DNA of 64,000 nucleotides, taken from assembly GCA_015075225.1 (NCBI GenBank), contig JABTUQ010000003.1:248001-312000 (forward strand), in the 5' to 3' direction. This document shows positions 1 to 8,510 of this stretch, one piece after another (the first letter of the stretch is position 1; each line of letters opens with the position of its first letter). The position numbers and the translations under genes were made by a program. The notes under the pieces were generated by a model that worked only from the letters and a program-made list of their open reading frames with translations, did no database searches and was not told the DNA's origin. The stretch is from Burkholderiales bacterium (GTDB lineage Bacteria; Pseudomonadota; Gammaproteobacteria; Burkholderiales; Nitrosomonadaceae).

Positions 1-117
1 AATACTTTGCGCCGATATTTCGCTACAAAGACCAAATGGACATGCATGTTAAAAACACAGTGTCGTCCGCGCCGAATGTCGTTGTTTTCTTCCATAGACC
101 AAACTATACTATGCGAC

Positions 118-1326
118 ATGCAACGTCTTCAAGCCTACCGATTCGAGCTACAGCCCAACGGCGAACAGCAGCACCTCATGCGCCGATTTGCCGGTTCGTG
201 TCGGTATGTCTACAACAAGACGCTGGCGTTGCAGCAGGAGCGGCACGAGGCGGGAGAAAAGAAGCTCGGCTACGCCGCTCTATGCAAGGCACTCACCGAA
301 TGGAAAGGGCAACCGCAAACGCTCTGGCTGAACGAAACTCCCAGTCAAGCCTTGCAACAGGCGCTCAAGAATCTGGAACGCGCCTACAAGAACTTCTTCG
401 AGAAGCGTGCCGATTTCCCGCGCTTCAAGAAAAAAGGCGTTTCAGATAGCTTCCGCTATCCGCAAGGCATCAAACTCGATCAGGGCAACAGCCGTGTGTT
501 TCTGCCGAAACTTGGATGGCTGCGTTATCGCAACAGCCGGGACGTGCTGGGCGAAGTCAAGAACGTCACGGTGAACCAATCCTGCGGCAAGTGGTTCGTG
601 TCGATCCAAACGGAGCGTAAAGTCGACCAGCCTTTGCCGCAAGGTGAGGCTGTTGGCATCGACATGGGCATTGCCCGTTTCGCCACTCTGAGCGACGGAA
701 GCCACCTTGAGCCGCTCAACAGCTTCAAGAAACATCAGCAACGGCTGACACGCTATCAGCGAGCCATGAGCCGCAAAGTCAAATTCAGCAACAACTGGAA
801 GAAGGCGAAAATCCACGTCCAGCGCATTCACACTCGCATCGCCAACGCCCGAAAAGATTTTCTGCACAAGGCTTCGTGCCAGATCGGCCAAAACCACGCC
901 ATGATCGCCATCGAAGATTTGCAGGTTCGGAACATGTCAAAGTCGGCCAAGGGCAACAGCGAACAGCACGGCAAGCACGTGAAACAGAAGTCCGGCTTGA
1001 ATCTTTCGATTCTCGATCAGGGTTGGTTCGAGTTTCGGCGACAGCTTGAGTACAAGTCAGCATGGAATGGCGGTTTCGTCGTCGCCGTGCCGCCGCAATA
1101 CACCAGTCAAACCTGTCCGTGCTGCGGTCATGTGTCGAAAGACAACCGGCAGACGCAGGCCAAGTTTGAGTGCGTCGAGTGTGGCTTTGAAGAAAACGCC
1201 GATCTCGTCGGCGCAATCAATATCCTAGCGCGAGGGCATCGCGTTTTAGCCTGTGGAGGAATGGTGCAATCGGGCCATCCAGCGAAGCAGGAACCCACCG
1301 AAGCGACTCAGGCGATTGTCGCCTGA
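118..1326 (+). CDS. tnpB: TnpB RNA-guided nuclease of an IS200/IS605-type element
   Basis: The 402-residue protein has the full TnpB layout: an N-terminal helical and barrel part, a RuvC-like core with Asp182 in GIDMGI, Glu266 in IAIEDL and Asp362 in ENADLVGAIN, and a zinc ribbon between them (CPCC at 333-336, CVEC at 352-355). TnpB proteins are nucleases guided by an RNA made from the right end of their element. The ATG at 118 is preferred because the TnpB family begins with this MQRLQAYRFELQPN-type strand; an upstream TTG at 7 would add 37 residues unlike the family. No tnpA transposase lies in the window, so this is an IS1341-like, TnpB-only element or its partner lies further left. All catalytic residues are present and the frame is open, so the nuclease could be active. 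Confidence 0.93.
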   Translation: MQRLQAYRFELQPNGEQQHLMRRFAGSCRYVYNKTLALQQERHEAGEKKLGYAALCKALTEWKGQPQTLWLNETPSQALQQALKNLERAYKNFFEKRADFPRFKKKGVSDSFRYPQGIKLDQGNSRVFLPKLGWLRYRNSRDVLGEVKNVTVNQSCGKWFVSIQTERKVDQPLPQGEAVGIDMGIARFATLSDGSHLEPLNSFKKHQQRLTRYQRAMSRKVKFSNNWKKAKIHVQRIHTRIANARKDFLHKASCQIGQNHAMIAIEDLQVRNMSKSAKGNSEQHGKHVKQKSGLNLSILDQGWFEFRRQLEYKSAWNGGFVVAVPPQYTSQTCPCCGHVSKDNRQTQAKFECVECGFEENADLVGAINILARGHRVLACGGMVQSGHPAKQEPTEATQAIVA

Positions 1327-1368
1327 GCGCCGTAGGAACGCTGTCCTTCAGGGCGGCGAGGATGTCAA
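1240..1368 (+). ncRNA. Putative TnpB guide (omega) RNA scaffold and element right end
   Basis: The 3' end of tnpB and the 42 bases after it carry the conserved right-end signature of this family: a short GTCC-TTCA-GGGC hairpin at 1343-1354 followed by GAGGATGTCAA at 1358-1368. In characterised TnpB systems the RNA scaffold overlaps the end of tnpB and stops at this point, and the following 16-20 bases are the guide. Here the guide would start at 1369. The 5' limit is a guess; the 3' limit is well supported by the motif. Confidence 0.6.
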
Positions 1369-1589
1369 TGATACTGAGTTAGTGATTATTGCCTGCCGAT
1401 TTCACTATGAATGATGAAGTAATAGAGGGCATCCACTAACCGGCCGGAGTCAAACGAATAAAGGGATAGGATCGATACCGGCACGAACTGCCGGTTTTGA
1501 AATGCACCCTCCCTCTCCATTAGCGGTACCGGCCACATCCGTCAACAGAACGTATCAAGCTTCCAGTTTTCGGAATTGTTGCGAGAGTG

Positions 1590-1629
1590 CTGGATTGCCG
1601 CGTCGACTCTGCGGCCTTCTCTCAATGAC
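1590..1629. repeat. Dispersed CTGGATTGCCG repeat, single arm
   Basis: This stretch reads CTGGATTGCCGCGTC, then a GC-rich middle, then CTTC and CAATGAC. The same string, with changes, is found at 17518-17606 (as two facing arms) and at 18270-18297. It is probably one half of a small palindromic intergenic repeat. The rest of the 1369-1691 gap shows no convincing gene. Confidence 0.4.
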
Positions 1630-1691
1630 CCAAGATGGGACATGAAGTTTGCTCCAGGCAATGCGAGGGAATTGGCCACTACCAATTTAAG

Positions 1692-1997
1692 TTATGCAAG
1701 CTCTTCACGCTTTTGCACGTGGCGTTCAATTTCGTCGCGCGTAGGTAGTGTTTTCAGATCATAACTGGCCTGCAAGGCCAACCAGGAAGCGGCATCTCCG
1801 CCAAAATACCGTGCCAATCGTTCAGCTGTATCAGCGGAGATGGATCGCCTTTCCTTGACAATCTCATGGATACGAGTGGCAGGTATGGCCAGGGCAATAG
1901 CCAGCGCATTTGCACTTATCCCAGCTGGAATCAGAAAATCTTCCCGCAATATTTCGCCGGGATGAACGGCGCGCATGCGGTTAACGAGTTTAGTCAT
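1692..1997 (-). CDS. higA: HigA-family antitoxin (XRE helix-turn-helix)
   Basis: A 101-residue protein opening with MRAVHPGEILREDFL, the hallmark of HigA/VapI antitoxins, followed by a helix-turn-helix of the XRE type (roughly residues 20-75, with IPATRIHEIVKERRSISADTAERLARYF). It binds the HigB toxin and represses the shared promoter. It lies 9 bases downstream of higB on the same strand, which is the normal toxin-first order of hig operons. Frame and length are intact. Confidence 0.93.
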   Translation of the reverse strand: MTKLVNRMRAVHPGEILREDFLIPAGISANALAIALAIPATRIHEIVKERRSISADTAERLARYFGGDAASWLALQASYDLKTLPTRDEIERHVQKREELA

Positions 1998-2006
1998 GAC
2001 GATACC

Positions 2007-2285
2007 TCAGTGATAATCAACAATCTCAACATTAACAGGGCCGAATTCATTCCATATAAAGCATATCCGCCATTGCGCATTAATGCGGATGCTCCATTGC
2101 CCCGCGCGGTTGCCAAACAGTTTCTCCAGCCGATTTCCCGGAGGAGAGCGCAGAAATTCAATGGTTTGAGCGGCATCCAATTGAGTTAGCTTTCGTTCAG
2201 CAACAGTCCGGATCGCACGAAAACATTGCGGACATTCGCCCTCAAACAGGGTTTGTGTATTTCTGCAACGAAACGACTGAATCAT
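2007..2285 (-). CDS. higB: HigB-family toxin (RelE/ParE fold mRNA interferase)
   Basis: A 92-residue HigB-type toxin: MIQSFRCRNTQTLFEGE at the start, the LDAAQTIEFLRSPPGNRLEKL core, the INAQWRICFIW strand and the VEIVDYH end are family landmarks. HigB toxins cut mRNA at the ribosome until neutralised by HigA, which is encoded 9 bases downstream. The pair looks intact and functional. A degraded copy of the last 13 codons occurs at 3983-4024, so a second hig locus once existed nearby. Confidence 0.93.
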   Translation of the reverse strand: MIQSFRCRNTQTLFEGECPQCFRAIRTVAERKLTQLDAAQTIEFLRSPPGNRLEKLFGNRAGQWSIRINAQWRICFIWNEFGPVNVEIVDYH

Positions 2286-2358
2286 ACAAACGAGTCTATT
2301 ACGTCAAACGTAATACGTCAAACGAAGAGCACGATGCAGGAGATAGAAAATAATTTAA

Positions 2359-3207
2359 GAGCCCGTTTACAATCTTTTCTCCATCGCTGACAATACGGGG
2401 ATGAAGAGAACGAAATATGCCAGCGATATCAGCAGAGAACAATTTGCCGAGATAGAGCCATTACTGCGCAGTGTACGCCGCCGCACCAAGCCTACGACAG
2501 TGGATCTGTACGAGGTCTTCTGTGCGGTGTTGTATCTGCTGCGCACTGGCTGCCAATGGAGATACCTGCCCGACAAGTTTCCCAAGTGGCAGAGCGTATA
2601 TGCCTATTGGCGCAAATGGAGTGAGCCCGACCAGGATGGCGTCAGCCTGTTGGAGCGGGCGTTAAAAAAATCAGGTTGGCGCGGCCCGAGAGAAGTTGGG
2701 GCGCAACGCTTGCAGCACGTTCCTGATCGTGGACGCGCAGAGCGTGAAGAACACGGACACGGCGGGCCAGAAGGGCTATGACGCAGGCAAGAAGGTATCA
2801 GGCATCAAGCGTCATATCGCGGTAGATACCCAGGGTTTGCCGCATGCGATTGCGGTAACCACGGCAGAAGTGACCGATCGCAAAGGAGCGTTGCAGGCTC
2901 TCAAGCGCTGCAAACCGAACTTGAAGCAAATCCAAAGTCTGCTGTGTGATAGCGGCTACGTCGGTCAGCCTTTTGCCCAGGGCGTCAAGGACATCCTGGG
3001 CGAGCACGTGACAGTGCAGATTGCCAAGCGTAGTGAATTGCACACGTTCAAGGTTATGCCCAAACGCTGGATCGTCGAGCGCAGCTTTGCCTGGCTGGAG
3101 AAGAATCGGCGGCTGTGGAAAAACTGCGAGCGTAAACTCAATACCAGCTTGCAATTCATTCACCTGGCATTCCTGGCTCTGCTACTCAGAAGATCGTAAA
3201 CAGGATC
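2359..3207 (+). mobile_element. IS5-family element (849 bp)
   Basis: The element is bounded by imperfect inverted repeats, GAGCCCGTTTACAATC at 2359-2374 and its counterpart GATCCTGTTTACGATC read from the right end at 3207. A TAA triplet flanks both sides (2356-2358 and 3208-3210), a likely target duplication. It sits between higBA and the cassette-borne antitoxin. Confidence 0.82.
2401..3199 (+). CDS. IS5-family transposase in two overlapping frames
   Basis: The first frame (2401-2781) has the IS5 N-terminal domain with LRTGCQWRYLPDKFPKWQSVYAYWRKW. The second frame (ending 3199) has the DDE catalytic part: LIVDAQSVKNTD, VDTQGLPHAIAVTTAEVTDR, LLCDSGYVGQPF and WIVERSFAWLEKNRRLWKNCER. The family reading continues smoothly if the ribosome moves +1 just after the run of seven A at 2664-2670 (L-K-K then Q-V-G-A-A-R-E-K-L-G-R). 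IS5 elements of the IS427 type often make their transposase by frameshifting, so this may be programmed, but a plain mutation cannot be excluded. Confidence 0.8.
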
Positions 3208-3385
3208 TAAGGCGTGAAGCAACCCAATCCCCTGCAGTCACTGACTGGATTATTCCGGTGTTCGCAAGGATAATGATGGTTTGCCCGGTCTTTCCCGGAA
3301 CAAATTCCCGGGAGATTTTCCGGAAACATAGCGTTATCATTAATTTTTGTTAGCCTCCAGAAGAGCATCAATCTATACTGCCAAC

Positions 3386-3610
3386 ATGAGTCAGCACAAA
3401 CCCGACTTCCTCAACCTCTCCGTGGCCGAGCGAATCCAGCTTGCCGAGGACATTTGGGACAGTATCGCGGCCGAGAATCCTGAGGCAGCAGCTCTTACGT
3501 CCGCCCAGCTTCAAGAGCTTAAGGCTCGCCTTGATGCCCATGAGGAAGACCCGTCCTCGGCCGTGCCGTGGGGACAAGTTCGTTCCGAGCTCTTTCAGCA
3601 CAACCACTGA
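3386..3610 (+). CDS. Addiction-module antitoxin (RelB/ParD-like small helical protein)
   Basis: A 74-residue protein with the motif LSVAERIQLAEDIWDSIAAE, typical of the putative addiction module component family that pairs with RelE/ParE toxins. The ATG at 3386 is chosen because the family starts just before this motif. Its stop codon overlaps the start codon of the toxin frame (TGATG at 3608-3612), a standard coupling. The gene lies inside what looks like an integron cassette (see 3901-3981). The antitoxin is intact although its toxin partner is interrupted. Confidence 0.85.
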   Translation: MSQHKPDFLNLSVAERIQLAEDIWDSIAAENPEAAALTSAQLQELKARLDAHEEDPSSAVPWGQVRSELFQHNH

Positions 3611-3906
3611 TGCGCATCCTCTTTCGACCTTAAGCTCGGACTGACGTCGTGGAGGCACAAGCCTGGTACGAGTCACGCGCAACTGGTCTTGGCCTTGAGT
3701 TCGCTCGATCGATTGATGCTGCTATTGCTTCTGCAGTGCGCGATCCCGAGGCATTCGCTCCCATTGTCAATGACTATCGCAAGGTCTTGCTGCGGCGATT
3801 CCCGTTCTCCATGGTCTATCGGGTTCGCGGCGACGAGTTCCTGGTTGTGGCCGTATTTCATCATCGTCGTGACCCGCGCAAATTGATTCGTCGCGCAGAG
3901 GGCTAA
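3610..3906 (+). pseudogene. ParE/RelE-type toxin with an early in-frame stop
   Basis: The reading frame opens with ATG at 3610 (MRILFRP), hits TAA at 3631-3633, then continues in the same frame with the typical toxin body: VVEAQAWYESRATGLGLEF, FPFSMVYRVRGDEFLVVAVFHHRRDPRKL. Family members start with an R-I-L/V-F-x-P-x-A-R strand, so the TAA sits where a Glu or Asp codon is expected, consistent with a single-base nonsense change. A GTG at 3649 could restart an 85-residue protein lacking the first strand. Probably a toxin disarmed by mutation beside a working antitoxin. Confidence 0.75.
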
Positions 3907-3981
3907 CAATGAATGCGTTCAAGCCGAGGCCGCTTGGTTCCACTACGCAGCCCGGCTTAACTTGGGCGATATGGAAACAGA
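3901..3981 (+). other. attC-like recombination site closing an integron-type cassette (3350-3966)
   Basis: The outer box GGCTAAC at 3901-3907 is the exact complement of GTTAGCC at 3349-3355, just upstream of the antitoxin gene. Inside the site the two inner boxes TTCAAGCCG (3918-3926) and CGGCTTAAC (3953-3961) face each other around a GC-rich imperfect palindrome. This is the attC arrangement, and the toxin-antitoxin pair would be the cassette. The right outer box is degraded (GATATGG). No integrase gene is visible. Confidence 0.7.
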
Positions 3982-3982
3982 A

Positions 3983-4024
3983 TCAGTGGTCATCAACAAT
4001 CTCAACACGGGCAGAATTAATCCC
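3983..4024 (-). pseudogene. Relic of a second higB 3' end
   Basis: Read on the minus strand these bases encode INSARVEIVDDH followed by a stop, closely matching the VEIVDYH end of the intact HigB at 2007. Upstream of it the frame is broken by a stop. It lies immediately after the attC-like site. The rest of the gap to 4255 shows no recognisable gene. Confidence 0.5.
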
Positions 4025-4255
4025 GAATCAATCAGAAAAATGCTGAATAAATCACGGCCCCTTATTGCAAACGCATTCATCCTCAGCTATAAAGCCACAG
4101 GCCGTGGCGGTAAACAATCCATTACAACACAAATATCACCCTGAAACATTGCCAACGCATTTCTGTAGTCACATAAAGTACTGCACACCCCACAGCATCA
4201 CATACAGCATACACATCGAAATTTTGGATAATCTTTCCAGCCGTAATCAGCTTGC

Positions 4256-5647
4256 ATGAGCGATAAAGACACCATGAATCAGGAACAGGATGACATCGCC
4301 ATCCAGGTCAGCAACCTTTCCAAGTGCTACCAGATCTACGACACCCCGCGAGACCGGCTCAAGCAGTTCATCTTACCCCGAATACAACACGTTGTTGGTA
4401 GGCAACCTGCACAATACTTCAGAGAATTCTGGGCGCTCAAGGATGTATCGTTTGAAGTCAGAAAAGGCGAGACTATTGGCATCATCGGGCGTAACGGCAG
4501 CGGTAAATCCACCCTGTTACAGATGATCTGCGGCACGCTTAACCCCACTGCCGGCAGCATTACTACCCATGGTCGCATTGCCGCCCTGCTAGAGCTGGGT
4601 TCCGGCTTCAACCCGGAATTTACTGGGCGTGAGAATGTTTATATGAATGCCTCGGTGCTGGGGTTAAGCAAGGAAGAAATCGATCAGCGTTTTGACGATA
4701 TTGCGGCGTTCGCGGATATTGGTGAGTTCATTGAGCAGCCAGTTAAAACGTATTCAAGTGGAATGATGGTCAGGCTGGCGTTTGCTGTTATTGCGCATGT
4801 GGATGCTGAGATTCTGGTGGTGGATGAAGCTTTGGCTGTTGGAGATGCTTTTTTTGTCCAGAAATGTATGCGTTTTATTCGCCAATTTCAAAACAATGGT
4901 GGCACCTTGTTATTTGTTAGTCACGATACAGGAGCTGTCGTAAATTTATGTGGCAAGGCTATTCTTTTAAAGCAGGGTCAGGTTATTGAAGAGGGGTCTC
5001 CTAAAGAGGTGTCTGAGCGTTATCTGACTACATTGTATGAAGCCAACCAAGTGGTAGACGGCCTTCTAGGCAGCAAAATCAATGTCGCTCATAGCCAAGA
5101 GCAAAATCCTGCTGAAGATCGGGACATGCGTGAAGCATTGTTTAACTCATCTACTTTGCGCAACGACATTGAGATATTCCGATTCAATCCAGACTTGGCT
5201 GGCTTCGGAACCGGAGAGGCGAAGATCCAATCGGTGCGACTGCTTGATCAAGACAGGGCATCACTATCGTGGGTTGTTGGTGGAGAAAATATCATTTTGG
5301 AGATTCGATGCGTAGCTTACAAGTATCTTGCTCGCCCTATCATTGGATTTCAATTTAAAGATCGATTGGGGCAGACAATTTTTGCCGACAACACCTATCT
5401 CGTTTATCAGCATAATCCCCAGTCCGTTGGCCAAGGCGGTGAACTCATCGCAAGGTTTGAGTTTCGTTTGCCAATATTGCCCACCGGTGATTACAGCATT
5501 GCGGTTGCACTTGCTGACGGCTCACAAGACAGCCATATTCAACATCACTGGTTGCATGAAGCGCTCATTGTCAAAGTGCATGCAAGTTCAACATGTTTCG
5601 GCCTGGTGGGCATTCCAATGAAAAAAATAGCTTTGGTGGCGAAGTGA
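4256..5647 (+). CDS. wzt: ABC transporter ATP-binding protein for polysaccharide export (Wzt-like)
   Basis: A 463-residue ATPase that would energise export of a lipid-linked polysaccharide (O-antigen or capsule) through a Wzm-type permease. Visible are Walker A GRNGSGKS near residue 80, the signature YSSGM, Walker B ILVVDEAL, and the LFVSHD switch. About 190 C-terminal residues beyond the ATPase, with a beta-rich sequence ending near LPTGDYSIAVALADGS, match the sugar-binding domain that Wzt proteins use to recognise their cargo. A second ATG at 4274 is possible. The matching permease gene, normally directly upstream, is absent: relics and a cassette lie there instead. The next methyltransferase overlaps by 4 bases. 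Confidence 0.88.
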   Translation: MSDKDTMNQEQDDIAIQVSNLSKCYQIYDTPRDRLKQFILPRIQHVVGRQPAQYFREFWALKDVSFEVRKGETIGIIGRNGSGKSTLLQMICGTLNPTAGSITTHGRIAALLELGSGFNPEFTGRENVYMNASVLGLSKEEIDQRFDDIAAFADIGEFIEQPVKTYSSGMMVRLAFAVIAHVDAEILVVDEALAVGDAFFVQKCMRFIRQFQNNGGTLLFVSHDTGAVVNLCGKAILLKQGQVIEEGSPKEVSERYLTTLYEANQVVDGLLGSKINVAHSQEQNPAEDRDMREALFNSSTLRNDIEIFRFNPDLAGFGTGEAKIQSVRLLDQDRASLSWVVGGENIILEIRCVAYKYLARPIIGFQFKDRLGQTIFADNTYLVYQHNPQSVGQGGELIARFEFRLPILPTGDYSIAVALADGSQDSHIQHHWLHEALIVKVHASSTCFGLVGIPMKKIALVAK

Positions 5648-6336
5648 TACATCATTTCTCAGGAATTTGTCCAGTTTGCGGCGGGCATGAATTTTCTCAA
5701 GTCGATGTGCTCTGGCCGGAGCTTATCAATGCTTGGCAATTATCAAATAGTGAAGTTGCATACATTAATCGGCAACAGGGTTTTCATTGTAAGCAATGCT
5801 TTAACAATCTGCGTGCAATGGGTTTGGCGGCTGCAATTTTGCGCGAATATATGCCTCAAGACACGCTAAAGCAATTCTGTGAATATCCTTCCGAGCTATC
5901 GATTTGCGAGGTTAATCGTGCAGGCAATCTGACTCCATTTTTGGAAAGGTTGCCATCGCATGAGTTAATTGAATATCCACAGTACGATATGCTCAATCTA
6001 AAAATCGAATCGGAAAGCATTGATTTGGTAATTCATTCGGATACGCTCGAGCACATCCAAAATCCTGAGAGGGCACTATCAGAGTGCTGTAGGGTATTGC
6101 GAAAAAATGGACGGTGTATTTTTACGGTTCCAATAATCGTTGACCGTATGAGTCGGTCTCGAGTCGGGCTTGCGCCAAGTTACCACGGGCAATCAAATAT
6201 TGATGCTGATGATCAGCTGGTATGGACGGAGTTTGGCGCTGACATGTGGAAGTTTGTTATAGGGGCAGGATTTAGTTCATGCGAGATATTCGCATTTGAA
6301 TATCCGGCAGCGATGGTTTTGATTGCAAAAAAATAA
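5644..6336 (+). CDS. Zinc-ribbon SAM-dependent methyltransferase in polysaccharide cluster
   Basis: The 230-residue protein begins with a zinc-ribbon-like element (CPVCGG, then CKQC about 40 residues later) and ends in a class I methyltransferase fold of the Methyltransf_11 kind: SIDLVIHSDTLEHIQNPERA, then CCRVLRKNGRCIFTVP. The GTG at 5644 overlaps the wzt stop (GTGA), which suggests translational coupling; an ATG at 5593 would overlap wzt more deeply. Its layout resembles the C-terminal part of the giant glycosyltransferase that ends at 11849, suggesting duplication inside the cluster. The substrate, probably a glycan, is not identifiable. Confidence 0.8.
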   Translation: MIHHFSGICPVCGGHEFSQVDVLWPELINAWQLSNSEVAYINRQQGFHCKQCFNNLRAMGLAAAILREYMPQDTLKQFCEYPSELSICEVNRAGNLTPFLERLPSHELIEYPQYDMLNLKIESESIDLVIHSDTLEHIQNPERALSECCRVLRKNGRCIFTVPIIVDRMSRSRVGLAPSYHGQSNIDADDQLVWTEFGADMWKFVIGAGFSSCEIFAFEYPAAMVLIAKK

Positions 6337-6347
6337 CGAGAAGATAT

Positions 6348-7003
6348 ATGAAATTCACCGGTGAGCGATTTATTCAAGCGAACAAGGACAGATCCATATG
6401 AGCATTACCATCGGTATGCGATGATGTGATGTCGTCAAGGGAAAGCGGTCTTAGATGTAGCCTGCGGGAGGGTTATGGCTCATATCTTATGGCCGGTGTC
6501 GCGCACACTGTTGTTGGCGTTGATATCTCTGATGAAGCGGTTCGTCATGCATCATCCGTTTGCGACAAACCAAATCTAAAGTTTATTCAGGGCAGTGCAA
6601 CAAATATTGAGTTTCCGGATGGTTCGTTTGATGTAGTCGTTTCGTTTGAGACAATTGAGCATCTGGCCGAGCAAGCAGAAATGCTTTAGAAATCAGGCGG
6701 GTATTGCGCCGCAACGGTCTCCTTATCATATCTTCGCCAAACCGCCGAATTTATTCAGAAGAAAGCGGCGAGCACAACGAATTTCATGTGAAAGAACTGG
6801 ACTTCCAGGGTTCGATACACTGCTTCGATCGCAATTTCCTAAGGTCAAGTACTTTGGGCGGCGGTTACTCATGTCATCTGTTATCCAGCCACTGAATGAG
6901 ACGCCAAGCACATCTTCTGTATGGTCGGATGATGGAAGCAAATTGCAAGCAAATTCTGGGGATCTTAAAGATCCTGTTTATTTTTTGGCACTTTGTGGGT
7001 CTG
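6348..7003 (+). pseudogene. N-terminal methyltransferase part of a giant gene, frameshifted and cut by IS1182
   Basis: Starting with MKFTGERFI at 6348, the three frames together spell a class I methyltransferase: GYGSYLMAGVAHTVVGVDIS (motif I), FPDGSFDVVVSFETIEHLAEQ, then RRNGLLIISSPNRRIYSEE and a C-terminal FPKVKYFGRRLLMSSV. At least four single-base shifts are needed to read it. The frame ends in YFLALCGSAS at the IS1182 insertion and resumes directly after the element with [14 protein letters not shown]. The original protein was therefore fused to the glycosyltransferases at 8511-11849 and would have been about 1800 residues long. Confidence 0.7.
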
Positions 7004-7007
7004 CTAG

Positions 7008-8484
7008 CAGCCTGTCGGACTTGATTTTGTTTGAACGACACAAGTGATATTTTGCTGAAAAAGTGTCAAGGTCATTTTGACGGTTTTCCCTTGTTTTTGC
7101 TCAATTTCCCATTTGAAGACGCAATGAGGCCATGCGTTTCAAATTCCACGCCAGGCAAACCAGGGTCCACTCTCCCTGACCTTATTCAGGCCACGCAGTA
7201 GAATTGCCGGAATCCATCACGGTTTGATGATGCCAACACGGGTTCGACGGTTTGTTTGCGTAGTGCGTACAGTTTGCGCCCTGCCTGGCTTTTCAGTTTG
7301 TGTGCCATGCGTTGTGCCGGACTGGCATTGTCCGGCAAGGCAGGTGGCTCGGTAAAACGTTCAAACGGGCCGGGGTGGTGTGATTCGCGTCCGACTGCCA
7401 TCAGTGGTTCAATGTCGTGTGTTCTCAGGCAGCCGCATTGGCTGCGCTGTAAAGCCGTTATCGGTCAGTAAATGTTCGATCTTCCCCAGTGCGGCGGGTA
7501 TGTGTCAGCTGATTGAGCATCGGTTTGACCTGTTCCCGATCGTTGCAGGCTGGTGTGACTGCCGGTGCAACGATTAGCATGCTGTTTGTATCAACGGCCG
7601 CCTGGGCATTGTAAGCCTGTTCAAATCCTCCACCGGAGGTGGGCTGATGCGCGATTCTCGTCTGTCAGGTTGATCTGGTCTTTGTTTGTCGGCCCGACTG
7701 CGGGCGGTGCGGGTGGTTTGCCACCGGTTTTGCCACTGATCCTGGCTTTCTTCCCGCCGTACCAGTTTGTCCTGATAGTCAGCCAGTTCCGTGCAAACGT
7801 TCTTTGCGCACTTCAATCTTTGCCCGGGCGTGCCAGGGCGGCAAGACGTGTTTCCCGTCGCGCGATTTCTTCCGCAGCTCCATGCTATCCGCACGGCACT
7901 CTGATCCGCCTGTTCTGCCTGCATCAGCAATTGCTGCACTTCCTGGCGCAGTTGCGGTTCCAGCTTGTCAATGTGCCCGTAAGACGGCGCCATGGCGCGA
8001 GGGCATTGGCGTGTATTTGCTGCCATCCAGACTGATTGTTCCTAGCAAGCGGCTGCATCTCGCATGCAACCTGCAATACCTGCACAAACAGTTCGGAAAA
8101 TTCATTCAAAAACGCCGACGGAAGGTTGCCAGCGTGTCATGGTCAGGATGCTGGTTGGCGCAACAAAGGCAAAGCCAGCGAATCGTAAGTAGCTCGCTCA
8201 ATCTACGGCTGGAAAACATCCGTTGCATAGCCGTAAACCAGCAGTGCCAGCGGCATATTGGGATGATAGGCTGCTGCCACGCCCGGCATAGTCTCGTTCA
8301 GGCTGCGTTGTGGAAGGATTTTCCACCGCTTAACAATAAAACGCGCCAGGATGATTCTCCGACGGCCGTTCATCTGGAGGGTGGCAGTAATAGCCCGTAC
8401 CACGATCTACCGGACGAAAGCGACCCATATCAATATCCGCAAACGAAAAACATATTATCCTAATCTGTAAAGTCCGACAGGCTG
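7008..8484 (-). mobile_element. IS1182-family element, copy 1 (1477 bp)
   Basis: Perfect 15-base inverted ends (CAGCCTGTCGGACTT and its complement) bound the element and the four bases CTAG are duplicated at 7004-7007 and 8485-8488. It interrupts the giant methyltransferase/glycosyltransferase gene. Compared with copy 2 (14860-16383) it is 47 bases shorter, with many homopolymer runs shortened by one or two bases. Confidence 0.88.
7101..8428 (-). pseudogene. IS1182-family transposase, heavily frameshifted
   Basis: Fragments in all three minus-strand frames match the transposase of copy 2, including MNEFSELFVQVLQVACEMQ, DKLEPQLRQEVQQLLMQAEQADQ and the DDE-region segment FERFTEPPALPDNASPAQRM. 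Single-base losses prevent any continuous frame longer than about 150 codons. It cannot make a transposase as it stands. Confidence 0.82.
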
Positions 8485-8510
8485 CTAGTGCAAATCTTCC
8501 GCATCTTGGG

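Noticed and set aside
4065..4259. Plus-strand frame ending at the wzt start as the end of a Wzm permease
   Set aside because: It has no hydrophobic segments and no resemblance to Wzm C-termini.
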